Source: Hydrogenophilales bacterium (GTDB lineage Bacteria; Pseudomonadota; Gammaproteobacteria; Burkholderiales; Thiobacillaceae). Taken from it: a stretch of DNA of 64,000 bases. Shown here piece by piece: positions 1 through 10,197 of this stretch (positions are counted from its first letter, which is position 1; every line of letters starts with the position of its first letter). The notes beneath the pieces were generated by a model. That model made no database searches, had not been told where the DNA came from, and saw only the letters and a program-made list of their open reading frames with translations. A program made the position numbers and the translations under genes. The stretch lies in NCBI GenBank assembly GCA_023258975.1, contig JAHFRD010000006.1, positions 166,477 to 230,476 on the forward strand, read 5' to 3'.

Positions 1-1385
1 TCGTGGCTGCTGGAGAGGCTGAAGCGCACTCGATCCTGCCCGGCCTTGTAGGCTGGTTTGTCGGCGCTCAGACGCACCACGCGGCGGTCGTCGCGGTTGG
101 CGTGGATGTCCTTGAGCGCGGCGACGGCGGAAGGCGCGACGACCGGGACGGGTGGAATACCGGATGTTCCCGCCGACGTCGCGATGGGATCGGGTTCGGG
201 CGTGGCCAGCACCATCCCGGTATTTCCGGTCAGCGCCAGGTGATGCGCGCCGAAGCGGCTGTTGCCGGCGGCCTGGCGTTCGATCCTCGGTTGCGCGCAG
301 GCGGCCAGTTCCGCGACCGAGAGGCCGGAGGAGGCATCGCGGTCGCGCGCCGCGCCGGAGAGGCAATCGAGCCAGGCCAGGGTGGCGAGGCCGCCGCGAC
401 CGCCGTCGTCGAGCGCCACCTCGTCGTCGCGCGCGGCGGCGATGTGGATGAAGTTGAGTTTGCCCTCGCCGGGTTGGGCTTCCCGCAGGCCGCGCACCAG
501 GACATTGCTGGGGCGCTCGCAGGTTTCCGCGCCTGACTTCGCCCAGAACTTGCCGCTCAGGTTGCCGCTCGCAACGGTGCGGGTGGTGGCGCCACCGGCA
601 TGGCAGGCATCGAGGAACACCACCAGACGACGCGCCTTGGCGGCGATGCGTTGCAGGCGATCCTGCAATTCGTCGTCCATCAAGGCTTGCGCGTCCGCCG
701 TCACCAGCGCCTCGGCGCAACGCGCGGCGCGGCCGTCGAAGGCGTTGAGGCGAGTGCCGTGGCCGGAGTAATAGAGGAACACTTCGTCGTTGGGCATCAC
801 CCGCGATTCCAGGCCATCGAGCGCGGCGCGCATCCCGGCCAGGTCGAGGGCGGCGTCGCGCAGCACCGTGGTATTGGCGTCCGGAACTCCCAGCGCGCGC
901 GCCATCAGCGCGGCGCTGTCGGCATCGTGGGCGACGCCGGGCAAGGGCGGCACGCCGCCAGCGTAGGCGCCGATGGTAAGAATCAGCGCGTGCGCGGAGG
1001 GGCGCGGCGGCGGCAGGCCACGGAAGCCGGCGACGGCGACGATGCGCTGGTTTCCTCCCGCATCGGCGCGGAACAGTTCCGCCACGTTGCCGGCGGCGGG
1101 TAGCGCCGATCGGGCTTCCCGCAGGGCCAGCACGCGCAGCCAGCCTTCCTTGCCATCGGCCCGCACCCGGCTCCAGCCGCCGCGCCGCTCCAGTACGTCC
1201 ACGCGCGCGTCGGCCGCCAGCGGCGCGACCTCGGTTGCCAGGCCGTCGGGCGCGGCCAGTAGCGGCTGCGCGCGGATCAGCGTGGCGGGGCTGCTGGCCG
1301 AGGCCATCACGGGCCAGGCGAACAAGCCACATAGGCAGCCCCACAGGCAACCCCATAGGTACGACGAAATTCGCTTCGAATGCAT
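1..1385 (-). CDS. Exported caspase-like (peptidase C14) protein, C-terminus cut by window edge
   Basis: Reading the minus strand from the ATG at 1385 gives an open frame of at least 461 codons that runs off the window. Residues 1-30 look like a signal peptide (Trp/Cys/Leu-rich core ending ASA). Residues about 34-90 resemble a bacterial SH3-like domain (GGWSRVRADGKEGWLRV). A caspase-like domain follows from about 132 (HALILTIGAYAGG), with the expected His in LYYSGHG (His209) and Cys in FLDACHAGG (Cys261), so the catalytic dyad appears intact. The export signal argues for an extracytoplasmic role. It is divergent from the CHAT protein at 1469, with 83 bp between start codons, suggesting shared regulation. 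Substrate and true C-terminus are unknown. Confidence 0.85.
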   Translation of the reverse strand, partial: MHSKRISSYLWGCLWGCLCGLFAWPVMASASSPATLIRAQPLLAAPDGLATEVAPLAADARVDVLERRGGWSRVRADGKEGWLRVLALREARSALPAAGNVAELFRADAGGNQRIVAVAGFRGLPPPRPSAHALILTIGAYAGGVPPLPGVAHDADSAALMARALGVPDANTTVLRDAALDLAGMRAALDGLESRVMPNDEVFLYYSGHGTRLNAFDGRAARCAEALVTADAQALMDDELQDRLQRIAAKARRLVVFLDACHAGGATTRTVASGNLSGKFWAKSGAETCERPSNVLVRGLREAQPGEGKLNFIHIAAARDDEVALDDGGRGGLATLAWLDCLSGAARDRDASSGLSVAELAACAQPRIERQAAGNSRFGAHHLALTGNTGMVLATPEPDPIATSAGTSGIPPVPVVAPSAVAALKDIHANRDDRRVVRLSADKPAYKAGQDRVRFSLSSSH

Positions 1386-1468
1386 GTGATTCTCCCCGCG
1401 AGTCGCTAAAGTCTAGTCTTCCGCTCAGGTATTGTTGCCAGGAATTTTCATTCCAAGGAAAACGCTTC

Positions 1469-4360
1469 ATGACACGCCCATTCCTCCGCGTATTGCTGTG
1501 TGCCTGTTGCCTGTCCGCGCCGCTCGCCTGGGGCAACGCCGAGGCGGTCAAGTCCTTGCTGGAGAAAGCGCAACAGCTCAATCAGAGCGGCCAACCGATT
1601 GAAGCAGAACCGCTGGCGCGCCAGGCGATCGCCCTGGCCGAATCGTTCAGCGGGCCGACTGGCGCGCGCGAGAAGCTGCTGGCCGTCGCCCGGCAGCGAC
1701 TGGGCGTCTCACTACGCCTGCAGGGCCGCCATACCGAGTCGGAACCGGTATTGCGCGAGGCCTTGCGCGGGGTGGAGCAGGCGCATGGCCATGCTTCGCG
1801 GCTGGCGGTCAAGACCGAGATCCAGTTGGGCCTGGCCATTCTCGGCCAGGGCCGCTATGCCGAGGCCGACAAGCCGTTGCGTGACGCTGTGCTGCGAACC
1901 CCCGAGCCGAAGGATGCCGAGACGCTGGAAGCCTGGCTGGACGCGCGCACACGCCTGGGGCGCTTGCAAATTCTGGCGGGAAATTACGCCGAAGCCGAGA
2001 GCCTGTTGAACACGGTGCTGGTGAAAAGCGAAGGCGTCGGCGACGTGGGCGTTTCTCGCTGGCGGCAAAATGCCAACATGGCGCTGGCCCTGCTGCGCAT
2101 GCGCCAGGGGCGAACCGATGCGGCGGAGCCCTATGCCCGCGCCGGCGCGGAACTGGCCGCGACCTCCTGGGGTTCGCGCCATGCCGCGACGGCGGAAGCT
2201 TATGACCAACTTGGCCAGGTGCTGCTCAAACTCGGTCGCCTGGATGAAGCGGAAGACTGGCTGCGCAAGGCGGCCGCCCTATCCGAGCCGTTGATCGGCC
2301 TGAGTTACGGCGCGGCCTCGAAACCGTTCCGCAACCTGGGGCAGTTGCTGGAGAAAAAAGGCCGGACGGCCGAGGCGGAAGCCCTGTTCAACAAGGCCAT
2401 GTCGGCCGCCGAAAAAGGCGCCAGCAGCGAGGTTCTGGCGCAAACCCTGCACGCGCGGGCGCGCTTTCTCGCGCGCCAGGGCCGCCCGGAGGCCGCGCAA
2501 CCGGTGTATGACCGCGCGATCACGCAGGCTGATCGCCTGTTCACCCTTTCACGCGGGCTGGAGGAAGCCGCGCGCGAAAACATGGTGGCCTTCCTGCGCC
2601 CGATCTACAGCGAGGCGGTGAGCAACCGGGTGGAACTGGACGCGAAGCTGCCCGGCAAGGGCCATGACCACGCCGCCCTGGCCGATGTTTCCCGCACCCA
2701 GAGCCGGCTGTTCACCGAGATGCTGCGCGCCGCCGACGTGGCGCGCCTGGCCGGCGACGACGCCTTCGTGAAACTCAAGGCGAGCCGCGATACGGCCCTG
2801 TCGCGCCTCAATGAATTGCGCCATCGCTTCACCTTGACCGCGCGCATGGATGAAGCCGGCGAAGAGGCGCAGCCGGCCAGGCCCATCGACGACCCCTTCG
2901 TGCTGGAACGCTGGCGGCGCGAGGTGGCGGGATTGCGGGGCGACATCGCCCGGGAGGAACGCGCGCGCGATGCGGCGGAAACCCGCCTGTGGCGCGACTT
3001 CCCGCGCTTCATGGAACTGGAGGAGCCGCGCCCGGTGAGCGTGGACGACCTGCGGCAACGCTGGCTGCGCCCCGACGAAACCCTGCTTGTCTATTTCCGC
3101 CTGCAACACCAGTTGCTGATCTTCCTGGTCAGCCGCGAGGACTTCCGCCTGTTGCGCGTGCCGGTGGAAATGGAGGAAATCGACCGTCTGGTGGCGGCCG
3201 CGCGGCTGCCGATGGAAAGCGGCGGCCGCCTGGATGGGCTTGCCAGGCTCGATCCCGGCGTACTCAACCGCCTCTACGAACTGTTGTTGAAACCGGTCGA
3301 GGCGCAACTGCCGGCGGGGCGGCACCTGCTGACGGTGGGCGACGGGCCGCTCTACACCCTGCCCTTTGAAATGCTGGTGGCGCGCTGGAACGAGGCCGAG
3401 CGCAAAGCCTTCGCGGCGGCGCGCGCCCGCGACCTCTCCGAATACGGCCGCCTCGACTATGCCGGAGCGAAGTGGCGCTTCTCCTACCTGCCCAGCCTGG
3501 CGGCCCTGGCCATCCAGCGCGGAGAACAGAAGGGCAGGGTGGAGTTCGAACAATCGCTGATCGCCTTCGCCGACCCGGTGTTCGAACGCGCCGACGCCAC
3601 ACCCGGCGCCGCCACCCGCTCACTGCTGGCGGAACTCGGCGCCTCGCGCGGCGGCCAGGTCGGCATTCCACGCCTGCCGGAAACCGCCGACGAGGTGGAG
3701 TCGGTGGCGGCCATTCTGGGTGGCAAGCATGAAATATTCCTGCGCGAAGCTGCCCAGGAAACCCGGGTCAAACACGGCAACCTGAGTGGCGCGCGTTACC
3801 TGCACTTCGCCACCCACGGTTTGCTGGGCGGCGAATTCGCCATGCTCAAGGGCTACGCGTCCGGCGCGGAAGTGGCCAAGGACGGCCGCACCCGCAACCT
3901 GGTCGTGGTGGAAGACGAAGAGGCCGCGCCCGTGGCCGCGCCGGCCAAGGGCCAGCCGGCGCTGGTGCTCACCCTGGTGGGCGACCTCGCCGGCGAGGAT
4001 GGCTTGTTGACCATGAGCGAGGTGATGGGACTGAAGATGAACGCCGACCTGGTGGTGCTCTCGGCCTGCAACACGGCGGGCGAACGGGTCGAGGCGCGCA
4101 ACGGCGAAGGCTTCGCCGGCCTCACCCGCGCCTTCATGCACGCCGGCGCGCGCGGCCTGCTGGTATCGCACTGGAGCGTGGAAAGCCTGGCCACGCGCGA
4201 CCTGATCACCGACTTCTTCCGCCGCCGGAAAGCCGGCACCGCCACCCCGGAAGCCCTCGCGGCGGCGCAGGCCGACCTGCGCGCCAGCCGCGACGCACGG
4301 CTAAACCTGTCGCGCGCGCATCCCTTCTTCTGGGCGCCGTTCGTGCATGTGGGGGATTGA
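1469..4360 (+). CDS. Exported TPR-repeat CHAT-domain peptidase-like protein
   Basis: The protein has 963 residues from the ATG at 1469; the frame is open further upstream, but the sequence from 1469 ([17 protein letters not shown]) is a signal peptide and the upstream part overlaps the divergent gene. Residues about 25-450 are TPR-like helical repeats (many A-x-A-E-x-L motifs). The C-terminal part is a CHAT domain, a caspase-fold peptidase family, with His783 in HFATHG and Cys867 in [10 protein letters not shown] as the likely dyad. TPR-CHAT proteins are often activated by partners bound to the TPRs. It is divergent from another caspase-like gene and convergent with DUF3079 (11 bp gap). No substrate can be named. 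Confidence 0.9.
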   Translation: MTRPFLRVLLCACCLSAPLAWGNAEAVKSLLEKAQQLNQSGQPIEAEPLARQAIALAESFSGPTGAREKLLAVARQRLGVSLRLQGRHTESEPVLREALRGVEQAHGHASRLAVKTEIQLGLAILGQGRYAEADKPLRDAVLRTPEPKDAETLEAWLDARTRLGRLQILAGNYAEAESLLNTVLVKSEGVGDVGVSRWRQNANMALALLRMRQGRTDAAEPYARAGAELAATSWGSRHAATAEAYDQLGQVLLKLGRLDEAEDWLRKAAALSEPLIGLSYGAASKPFRNLGQLLEKKGRTAEAEALFNKAMSAAEKGASSEVLAQTLHARARFLARQGRPEAAQPVYDRAITQADRLFTLSRGLEEAARENMVAFLRPIYSEAVSNRVELDAKLPGKGHDHAALADVSRTQSRLFTEMLRAADVARLAGDDAFVKLKASRDTALSRLNELRHRFTLTARMDEAGEEAQPARPIDDPFVLERWRREVAGLRGDIAREERARDAAETRLWRDFPRFMELEEPRPVSVDDLRQRWLRPDETLLVYFRLQHQLLIFLVSREDFRLLRVPVEMEEIDRLVAAARLPMESGGRLDGLARLDPGVLNRLYELLLKPVEAQLPAGRHLLTVGDGPLYTLPFEMLVARWNEAERKAFAAARARDLSEYGRLDYAGAKWRFSYLPSLAALAIQRGEQKGRVEFEQSLIAFADPVFERADATPGAATRSLLAELGASRGGQVGIPRLPETADEVESVAAILGGKHEIFLREAAQETRVKHGNLSGARYLHFATHGLLGGEFAMLKGYASGAEVAKDGRTRNLVVVEDEEAAPVAAPAKGQPALVLTLVGDLAGEDGLLTMSEVMGLKMNADLVVLSACNTAGERVEARNGEGFAGLTRAFMHAGARGLLVSHWSVESLATRDLITDFFRRRKAGTATPEALAAAQADLRASRDARLNLSRAHPFFWAPFVHVGD

Positions 4361-4371
4361 ACGCGAGACAT

Positions 4372-4581
4372 TCAGGCATCGGAAGCCGGCTTGGGCTGAT
4401 CCGCTGCCGCCTCGGCATCCAGCCCCCAATCCTGCCAGTCCTCACCCAGCATCTCGGCCGGGTGCTCGGTACGTCCGGAGCCATTGCCGCAGATCAGCGC
4501 ATCCGCCGGGCAATATTTATCGCAGCCCCAGCAGATGCGCTCGGGGTGCCTGGGGTTCAGTGGGAACTTTCTTTTCGCCAT
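4372..4581 (-). CDS. DUF3079 family small Cys-rich protein
   Basis: A 69-residue protein starting [19 protein letters not shown]. The family pattern [19 protein letters not shown] gives four Cys in the first half, followed by [18 protein letters not shown] 12-residue upstream extension exists, but the internal ATG at 4581 matches the family start. The Cys spacing suggests metal binding; the function is unknown. It lies between the CHAT gene and lipA, on the opposite strand to both. Confidence 0.85.
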   Translation of the reverse strand: MAKRKFPLNPRHPERICWGCDKYCPADALICGNGSGRTEHPAEMLGEDWQDWGLDAEAAADQPKPASDA

Positions 4582-4688
4582 GCGCGAGACACTACCGCGT
4601 TTCAGCATGCCGCCCAAGGGAGGGTATCCTTGCGCCCCCTCTTCATCCTCTCGGGCCCGGATTGCGGCGAGTCCGGGGATTTACAAGC

Positions 4689-5615
4689 ATGGCCGATTCC
4701 GAACTCCACAAGGGCGCCGCCAAGACGGCGCGCATTCCGATCAAGATCGTGCCCAAGCCGCGCATGAAGCTGCCGGCGTGGATCAAGGCTCAGGCGCCCT
4801 CGGCGCCGGAGGTGATCGAGCTCAAGGCGATCCTGCGCGAGGCGAAACTGCACACCGTGTGCGAGGAGGCGTCCTGCCCCAACCTGGGCGAGTGCTTCCG
4901 CCACGGCACCGCCACCTTCATGATCCTGGGCGATCTGTGCACGCGGCGTTGTCCGTTCTGCGATGTCGGCCACGGCAAGCCGTTGCCGCCCGATGTGGAG
5001 GAGCCGCGCCATCTCGCGGAGACGCTGGCGGCGATGCGCTTGAAGTATGTGGTCATCACCAGCGTGGACAGAGACGACCTGAAGGATGGCGGCGCCGGGC
5101 ATTTCGTTGCTTGCATCCGCGCTGCCCGCGCGGCGTCGCCCGGCACCCGCATCGAAATCCTCACCCCGGACTTTCGCGGTCGTCTCGATGTCGCGCTCGA
5201 CATTCTCGCCGCCGATCCGCCGGACGTGATGAACCACAACCTGGAAACCGTGCCGCGCCTGTACAAGGCCTGCCGCCCCGGCGCCGATTACGCGCATTCG
5301 CTGCGGCTGTTGCAACGCTTCAAGGAACGCTGTCCGGGCGTGCCGACCAAGTCCGGAATCATGCTGGGCCTGGGCGAAACCGATGCGGAGGTGTTGAACG
5401 TGCTGCGCGACCTGCGCGCGCATGCGGTGGACATGCTCACCATCGGCCAGTACCTGCAACCCTCCGGCCAGCATCTGCCGGTGGAGCGTTTCGTGCCGCC
5501 GGCACAATTCGTTGAGTTTGAACGGTTGGCGCTGGAGATGGGCTTCCGGAATGTCGCCAGCGGGCCGATGGTGCGCTCCAGTTATCACGCGGATCGGCAG
5601 GCGGCGGGCGTTTGA
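4689..5615 (+). CDS. lipA: Lipoyl synthase
   Basis: This radical SAM enzyme inserts two sulfurs into protein-bound octanoyl groups, making the lipoyl cofactor of 2-oxoacid dehydrogenases and the glycine cleavage system. The product is 308 residues, normal for LipA, from the ATG at 4689; the longer upstream frame is not family-like. The auxiliary cluster motif [12 protein letters not shown] and the radical SAM motif CTRRCPFC are both present, and the C-terminal RSSYHA carries the conserved Ser that ligates the auxiliary cluster. No lipB is seen in the window. It converges on the HerA-like gene at 5700. Confidence 0.97.
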   Translation: MADSELHKGAAKTARIPIKIVPKPRMKLPAWIKAQAPSAPEVIELKAILREAKLHTVCEEASCPNLGECFRHGTATFMILGDLCTRRCPFCDVGHGKPLPPDVEEPRHLAETLAAMRLKYVVITSVDRDDLKDGGAGHFVACIRAARAASPGTRIEILTPDFRGRLDVALDILAADPPDVMNHNLETVPRLYKACRPGADYAHSLRLLQRFKERCPGVPTKSGIMLGLGETDAEVLNVLRDLRAHAVDMLTIGQYLQPSGQHLPVERFVPPAQFVEFERLALEMGFRNVASGPMVRSSYHADRQAAGV

Positions 5616-5699
5616 GGCGCGTCCGCGAGCACTCGATCAGCCGGCGCACGCCTTCGGCGTACCGCTCCGCCATTCCGGTGGGGGCGGTGAGGTCGGCCC

Positions 5700-7205
5700 T
5701 CAGCGCCGTCCCCCCAGAATCGACCCCAACACACCGCGAATGATGGCGCGGCCGACCTGGCTGCCGATGGCGCGGGCGGCGCTCTTGGCCAGTGTCGCGC
5801 CGACCCCTTCGCGGCGCCCGCCGCCGCCGAACAGGTCGCCCAGCATGCCGCCGAGTCCGCCGCCCGAGTTCGCCGGCTGCGGGGGCCGCGCGCGTGGCGC
5901 GGCCTGTGCCGGGGCGGGCGCGGCGCGGCTATTGAGGATCTCGTAGGCTGATTCCCGATCCACCGCTTGTTCGTAAACACCGGCCAATAGCGAGGTGGCC
6001 ATCCATTGTTTGCGGGTGGCGGCGTCGATCGGGCCGATCCGGCCGCCGGGCGGGATGATGAAGGCGCGCTCCACGACACCAGGGCGGCCTTTTTCATCGA
6101 GACAGGACACCAGTGCCTCGCCCACGCCCAGTTCGGTGATGGCGGCGACCTCATCCAGATCGGGGTTGTCGCGCATGGTTTCGGCGGCGGCCTTCACCGC
6201 TTTCTGGTCGCGCGCGGAGAAGGCGCGCAGGGCGTGCTGCACCCGGTTGCCGAGTTGGCCCAGCACCTTGTCCGGCACGTCGGCCGGGTTCTGGGTGACG
6301 AAAAATACGCCCACGCCCTTGGAGCGGATCAGGCGCACCACCTGTTCGATCTTGTCCACCAGGGCGGCGGGGGCGTCGTTGAACAATAGATGCGCTTCGT
6401 CGAAGAAGAACACCAGTTTGGGCTTGTCCAGGTCGCCCGCTTCGGGCAGATGTTCGTAGAGCTCGGAAAGCAGCCAGAGGAGGAGGGTGGCATATACCTT
6501 CGGCGCCTGCATCAGCCTGTCGGCAGAGAGGATGTTGATGACGCCGCGGCCGGCGTCGTTCTGGATCAGGTCGTCGATGTTCAGCATCGGTTCGCCGAAC
6601 AGTTTGTCGCCTCCCTGGGTTTCCAGAGTGAGCAGGCCGCGCTGGATGGCGCCGATGCTGGCGGCGGAGAGGTTGCCGTATTCGGTGGTGAAGGTTTTCG
6701 CGTTCTCGCCCACATATTGCAGCATCGCGCGCAGGTCTTTCATGTCCAGCAACAACAGGCCGTTGTCGTCGGCCACCTTGAACACCAGTTGCAATACGCC
6801 GGCCTGGGTTTCGTTCAGTTCCAGCATGCGCGAGAGCAGCAGCGGCCCCATGTCGGAAATCGTGGCGCGCATCGGGTGGCCCGCGCTGTCGTCCCCCTCG
6901 CCCATGACATCCCAGAACGTGACCGGACATGCCTGGTGCCGGAAATCGTCCAGGCCCAACTTCGCCACCCGTTCCACCACCTTGGCGTTGCCGCCGCCTG
7001 CCTGGGAAACGCCGGAGAGATCGCCCTTCACGTCGGACATGAAGCAGGGCACACCGATGTTGGAGAACCGCTCGGCCAGCATTTGCAGGGTCACCGTCTT
7101 GCCGGTGCCGGTGGCGCCGGTGATGAGGCCGTGGCGATTGGCCATCTCGGGTAGCAGGAATATCTCGGCGTGGTCGTTCTTGGCGATCAGCAGGGGGGCG
7201 GTCAT
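5700..7205 (-). CDS. HerA-like ATPase (DUF853 family)
   Basis: A 501-residue protein from the ATG at 7205. A Walker A motif (GATGTGKT, residues 30-37) follows the family opening [19 protein letters not shown], and a Walker B-type stretch ([13 protein letters not shown]) lies mid-protein. The C-terminus becomes Ala/Pro-rich and then Gly-rich ([18 protein letters not shown]). DUF853 proteins are HerA/FtsK-related cytosolic NTPases of uncertain role. The in-frame stretch upstream of 7205 encodes part of a palindromic repeat and is not protein-like, so the start is chosen there. No NurA-type nuclease neighbour is present. Confidence 0.9.
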   Translation of the reverse strand: MTAPLLIAKNDHAEIFLLPEMANRHGLITGATGTGKTVTLQMLAERFSNIGVPCFMSDVKGDLSGVSQAGGGNAKVVERVAKLGLDDFRHQACPVTFWDVMGEGDDSAGHPMRATISDMGPLLLSRMLELNETQAGVLQLVFKVADDNGLLLLDMKDLRAMLQYVGENAKTFTTEYGNLSAASIGAIQRGLLTLETQGGDKLFGEPMLNIDDLIQNDAGRGVINILSADRLMQAPKVYATLLLWLLSELYEHLPEAGDLDKPKLVFFFDEAHLLFNDAPAALVDKIEQVVRLIRSKGVGVFFVTQNPADVPDKVLGQLGNRVQHALRAFSARDQKAVKAAAETMRDNPDLDEVAAITELGVGEALVSCLDEKGRPGVVERAFIIPPGGRIGPIDAATRKQWMATSLLAGVYEQAVDRESAYEILNSRAAPAPAQAAPRARPPQPANSGGGLGGMLGDLFGGGGRREGVGATLAKSAARAIGSQVGRAIIRGVLGSILGGRR

Positions 7206-7263
7206 GGCGCTCGCGGGGGATGGAGGACGGCGAATTATCCTATTTCCCGCAGTTGCAGGTGCT

Positions 7264-7321
7264 GTAGGAGCGGGTTTGCCCGCGAATGGCCGCGTTCTAT
7301 CGCGGGCAAGCCCACTCCTAC
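7264..7321. repeat. REP-like palindrome, GTAGGAGCG family
   Basis: The arm GTAGGAGCGGGTTTGCCCGCG is nearly mirrored by CGCGGGCAAGCCCACTCCTAC after a short spacer. It lies in the divergent gap between the HerA-like gene and pcm. A second copy lies between cbbL and cbbS at 53164. Confidence 0.85.
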
Positions 7322-7488
7322 GGGTGACGTTTCCACTCACCCCGCGGGTGAAGCGAACAATCACCGGCCATGCCTTTGCCCACGCAGCTTTCGAGCGTTT
7401 TGCGTATGACCAACTGCTGTTTCCAGGATTATGGGGATCGGCGGCTATCCGGGCGGTGGCCTACAGTGGGGTTATCGGGAACGAAACC

Positions 7489-8157
7489 ATGACGCCATCA
7501 CCGGAAATGCGGGCTCTGCTGGATGAAATCCGCGCCGAGGCGCGCGAAACCCGGCAATACACCGGTCGCGCCGCGCTCTCCGAGCGGGTGCTGGAGGCTT
7601 TCGCGGCCGTGCCGCGCCATGCCTTCCTGCCCGATGTGCTGAGGCCCGCCGCTTACGCCAATCGCCCCTTGCCCATCGGCCACGAGCAGACCATCTCGCA
7701 GCCCTACATCGTCGCCCTGATGACCGATCTGCTCGACCCCGAAGCCGGCGACGTGATTCTGGAGATCGGCACCGGCTGCGGCTACCAGGCGGCGGTGCTG
7801 GCGAAGCTGGTGCAGCGGGTCTACAGCCTGGAGATCGTCCCCGAGCTGGCGGAACAGGCGAGTGAACGCCTGCGCCGCCTGGGCTATGACAATGTCGAAG
7901 TGGCTCATGGCGACGGCCACGCCGGCTGGCCGCGACACGCGCCCTATGACGCCATCATCGTCACCGCCGCCGCGCCTGATATTCCTCCGGCATTGATCGA
8001 ACAACTCAAGCCCGGTGGCCGTCTGCTCATTCCGGTCGGTGGACGCTACAGCGGCCAGGAATTGCTTCTGGTCGAGAAAGACCGGCACGGCCGGGTGAGC
8101 CGAAAGAGCGTCCTCCCGGTAATATTCGTGCCGCTGACCGGAATCTCGGAATCATGA
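7489..8157 (+). CDS. pcm: Protein-L-isoaspartate O-methyltransferase
   Basis: This enzyme repairs isoaspartyl residues in aged proteins using SAM. The 222-residue product starts at the ATG at 7489 (MTPSPEMRALLDEIRAEAR); the open frame upstream is not family-like. The SAM-binding motif I (ILEIGTGCGYQAAVLA) and the family segments PIGHEQTISQPYIVALMTDLL and APDIPPALIEQLKPGG are present. It is the first of three same-strand genes (pcm, hpf, flavin reductase) separated by 83 bp and then a 4 bp overlap, a plausible stationary-phase maintenance group. Confidence 0.95.
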   Translation: MTPSPEMRALLDEIRAEARETRQYTGRAALSERVLEAFAAVPRHAFLPDVLRPAAYANRPLPIGHEQTISQPYIVALMTDLLDPEAGDVILEIGTGCGYQAAVLAKLVQRVYSLEIVPELAEQASERLRRLGYDNVEVAHGDGHAGWPRHAPYDAIIVTAAAPDIPPALIEQLKPGGRLLIPVGGRYSGQELLLVEKDRHGRVSRKSVLPVIFVPLTGISES

Positions 8158-8240
8158 CGGCCATCCTGTTTGAAACAGGGGGAGGCAGCAGCCCCGGCCC
8201 GGGAGAACCGGCCGGATTCATCAACTTTGGAGTATTGACC

Positions 8241-8627
8241 ATGCGTATCCCACTTGAAGTCACCTTCCGCCACATGGAACCCTCGGCCGCCGCCGAAGCG
8301 CGCATCGCGGAAAAAGTTGCCAAGCTGGAACATATCTACAACAACATCACCCGTTGCCACGTTACCGTCGAAGCCCCGCATGAGCACAATCGCCAGGGCA
8401 AACTGTTTCACGTCAGCATCGACCTGACCGTACCCGGCGCCGAATTGCTGGTCACGCGCGGCCATAACCATCAGAGCCACGCGCATGAAGACGTCTATGT
8501 CGCCATCCGGGACGCTTTCGATGCCGCCAAACGGCGTCTGGACGACTACTCGCGGCAACAGCGCGGCGACGTCAAACACCATGAGCGCCCACAGGCGCGC
8601 GTGGACGAAGAGTCCGTGCCTGAATGA
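8241..8627 (+). CDS. Ribosome hibernation factor, HPF/RaiA (YfiA) family
   Basis: A 128-residue protein beginning MRIPLEVTFRHMEPS with the S30AE fold pattern (KLEHIYNNITRCHVTVEAP, then DVYVAIRDAFDAAKRRLDDY). Short HPF-type proteins bind the 30S decoding centre and promote inactive ribosome states in stationary phase. The long-form C-terminal dimerisation domain is absent. The His-rich stretch VTRGHNHQSHAHED is unusual but also seen in relatives. The ATG at 8241 is chosen over an upstream in-frame one because the family motif starts there. It overlaps the next gene by 4 bp. Confidence 0.88.
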   Translation: MRIPLEVTFRHMEPSAAAEARIAEKVAKLEHIYNNITRCHVTVEAPHEHNRQGKLFHVSIDLTVPGAELLVTRGHNHQSHAHEDVYVAIRDAFDAAKRRLDDYSRQQRGDVKHHERPQARVDEESVPE

Positions 8628-9205
8628 GCGGCGCGCCGCGTATCCTGATCTTCGCCGGCAGCGCGCGGCGCGAGTCGTGCAACCGGCGATTCGCCCGCGT
8701 GGTGGCGCAACAAGTCGCCGCGTCCGGCGTACGGGCCACCTTGCTGGAACTTGCAGATCATCCCCTGCCGCTCTACGACGGTGATCTCGAAGCGGCCTCC
8801 GGATTGCCGGAAAACGCCTTGCGGCTGAAGGAAATCTTCATCGCCCACGATGCCTTCATCATCGTCTCGCCGGAATACAACAGCTCGATTCCGCCGCTGT
8901 TGAAAAACACCCTCGATTGGGTCTCGCGACCTCTGCCGGAACAAAGTGGCTACGTTCCGTTCAGCGGCAAGCCCGCCGCCCTGTGCAGCGCTTCCCCCGG
9001 CTTTCTCGGTGGCATGCGTGGCCTGCGCCATCTGCGCGAGGTGCTCACCGAATTGCGGATGATCGTCCTGCCGCAACAGGTTGCCCTCGCGGCCGCCGAC
9101 AAGGCCTTCGACAACGAAGGCCGACTCATCGACACCTCCACCACGCGTCGCCTGGGCGAATTGCTGGAAGAATTGTCGGGAATGGCGGAGCGGCTGGCGA
9201 GGTAG
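8624..9205 (+). CDS. NAD(P)H-dependent FMN reductase family protein
   Basis: This 193-residue flavodoxin-fold oxidoreductase has the GSxRxxS-type flavin phosphate motif (IFAGSARRESCNRRFA) and the typical SPEYNSSIPPLLKNTLDW loop. Family members reduce FMN, quinones, azo compounds or chromate, so the substrate is undefined. The start ATGA overlaps the hpf-family stop, implying translational coupling. It is followed by a degraded dehydrogenase remnant rather than another gene. Confidence 0.9.
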   Translation: MSGAPRILIFAGSARRESCNRRFARVVAQQVAASGVRATLLELADHPLPLYDGDLEAASGLPENALRLKEIFIAHDAFIIVSPEYNSSIPPLLKNTLDWVSRPLPEQSGYVPFSGKPAALCSASPGFLGGMRGLRHLREVLTELRMIVLPQQVALAAADKAFDNEGRLIDTSTTRRLGELLEELSGMAERLAR

Positions 9206-9221
9206 GTGACCGGCGCAGGTG

Positions 9222-9372
9222 GGCCATCCCCTGCTCGATCTCGACCCGCCATTTCCTGCTTACCCCGCATGTCGCCTGGTTCAGCCGGGAGGCGTTGCGG
9301 CGGCTGGGGGATCCGTTGATCGACAACATCGAGGCGTTCGCGCACGGCGAGACGCGCAATCGAGTGGTGTGA
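9222..9372 (+). pseudogene. Remnant of a D-2-hydroxyacid dehydrogenase C-terminus
   Basis: In one frame the DNA encodes LLTPHVAWFSREALRRLGD and then PLIDNIEAFAHGETRNRVV, the C-terminal signature of NAD-dependent D-2-hydroxyacid dehydrogenases, ending at a stop at 9370. The preceding motif (GHPLLDLD) is in a different frame, so a frameshift lies near 9245. Nothing upstream encodes the catalytic or Rossmann domains, because the flavin reductase occupies that space. This looks like the 3' stub of a deleted gene. Confidence 0.75.
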
Positions 9373-9400
9373 CGCCGGGGTGGGGATGTCCCGGCCGGCC

Positions 9401-10195
9401 TCACTCCGGCGTGGGCGTGGCCTCGGGGCGTTTGCGCAGGCGCCGATGGATGCCGATGACGTAACCGGACAAGGCGTAGGCGACCAGGAGCAGAAGCAGG
9501 ACGATGGGTGGGTCGATGGCGACCAGGGAAATCGACAGCGCGATCAGGACGATGACGATGAAGGGCACGCTGCGCTTGAGATTGATGTCCTTGCCGCTGT
9601 AGAAGCGCAGGTTGGTCACCATGCTGACGCCGGCGAACAGGGTCATGGCCCAGGCCATCCAGTGTACGTCGACGCCTTTGACATGGTTGTCGACCAGAAC
9701 CCAGACCAGGCCGGCCACCAGAGTGGCCGCCGCCGGGCTGGGCAGGCCCTGGAACCAGCGTTTGTCCTGCACGCCGATCATGGTATTGAAGCGCGCCAGA
9801 CGCAGCGCCGCGCCCGCGCAATAGACGAAGGCGGCGATCCAGCCGAGCTTGCCCATGCCTTTCAGGGCGAAGCTGTACATGACCAGGGCCGGGGCCACGC
9901 CGAAGGAAACCATGTCGGAGAGGGAGTCGTATTCCGCGCCGAATTCGCTTTGGGTATTGGTGAGGCGGGCCACCCGGCCATCCAGGCCGTCCAGAATCAT
10001 GGCCACGAAAATGGCGATGGCGGCCTGCTCGAAGCGGCCGTTCATGGCCTGGACGATGGAGTAGAAACCGGCGAACAGAGCGCCGGTGGTGAACAGGTTG
10101 GGCAGCAGGTAGATGCCGCGCCGACGCGGCTTGGTGGAGACTTCTTCCTCGGGAGTTTCCGGCTCCAGGGCGGGACCGGCGTCGGGTTCGCCCAT
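9401..10195 (-). CDS. pssA: CDP-diacylglycerol-serine O-phosphatidyltransferase
   Basis: This integral membrane enzyme makes phosphatidylserine from CDP-diacylglycerol and serine. The 264-residue protein carries the CDP-alcohol phosphotransferase motif, DGLDGRVAR followed by FGAEYDSLSD, and several hydrophobic helices. N-terminal residues 1-25 are acidic and soluble. It starts 2 bp after the psd stop, so the two steps of phosphatidylethanolamine synthesis are encoded together. Confidence 0.96.
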   Translation of the reverse strand: MGEPDAGPALEPETPEEEVSTKPRRRGIYLLPNLFTTGALFAGFYSIVQAMNGRFEQAAIAIFVAMILDGLDGRVARLTNTQSEFGAEYDSLSDMVSFGVAPALVMYSFALKGMGKLGWIAAFVYCAGAALRLARFNTMIGVQDKRWFQGLPSPAAATLVAGLVWVLVDNHVKGVDVHWMAWAMTLFAGVSMVTNLRFYSGKDINLKRSVPFIVIVLIALSISLVAIDPPIVLLLLLVAYALSGYVIGIHRRLRKRPEATPTPE

Positions 10196-10197
10196 GC

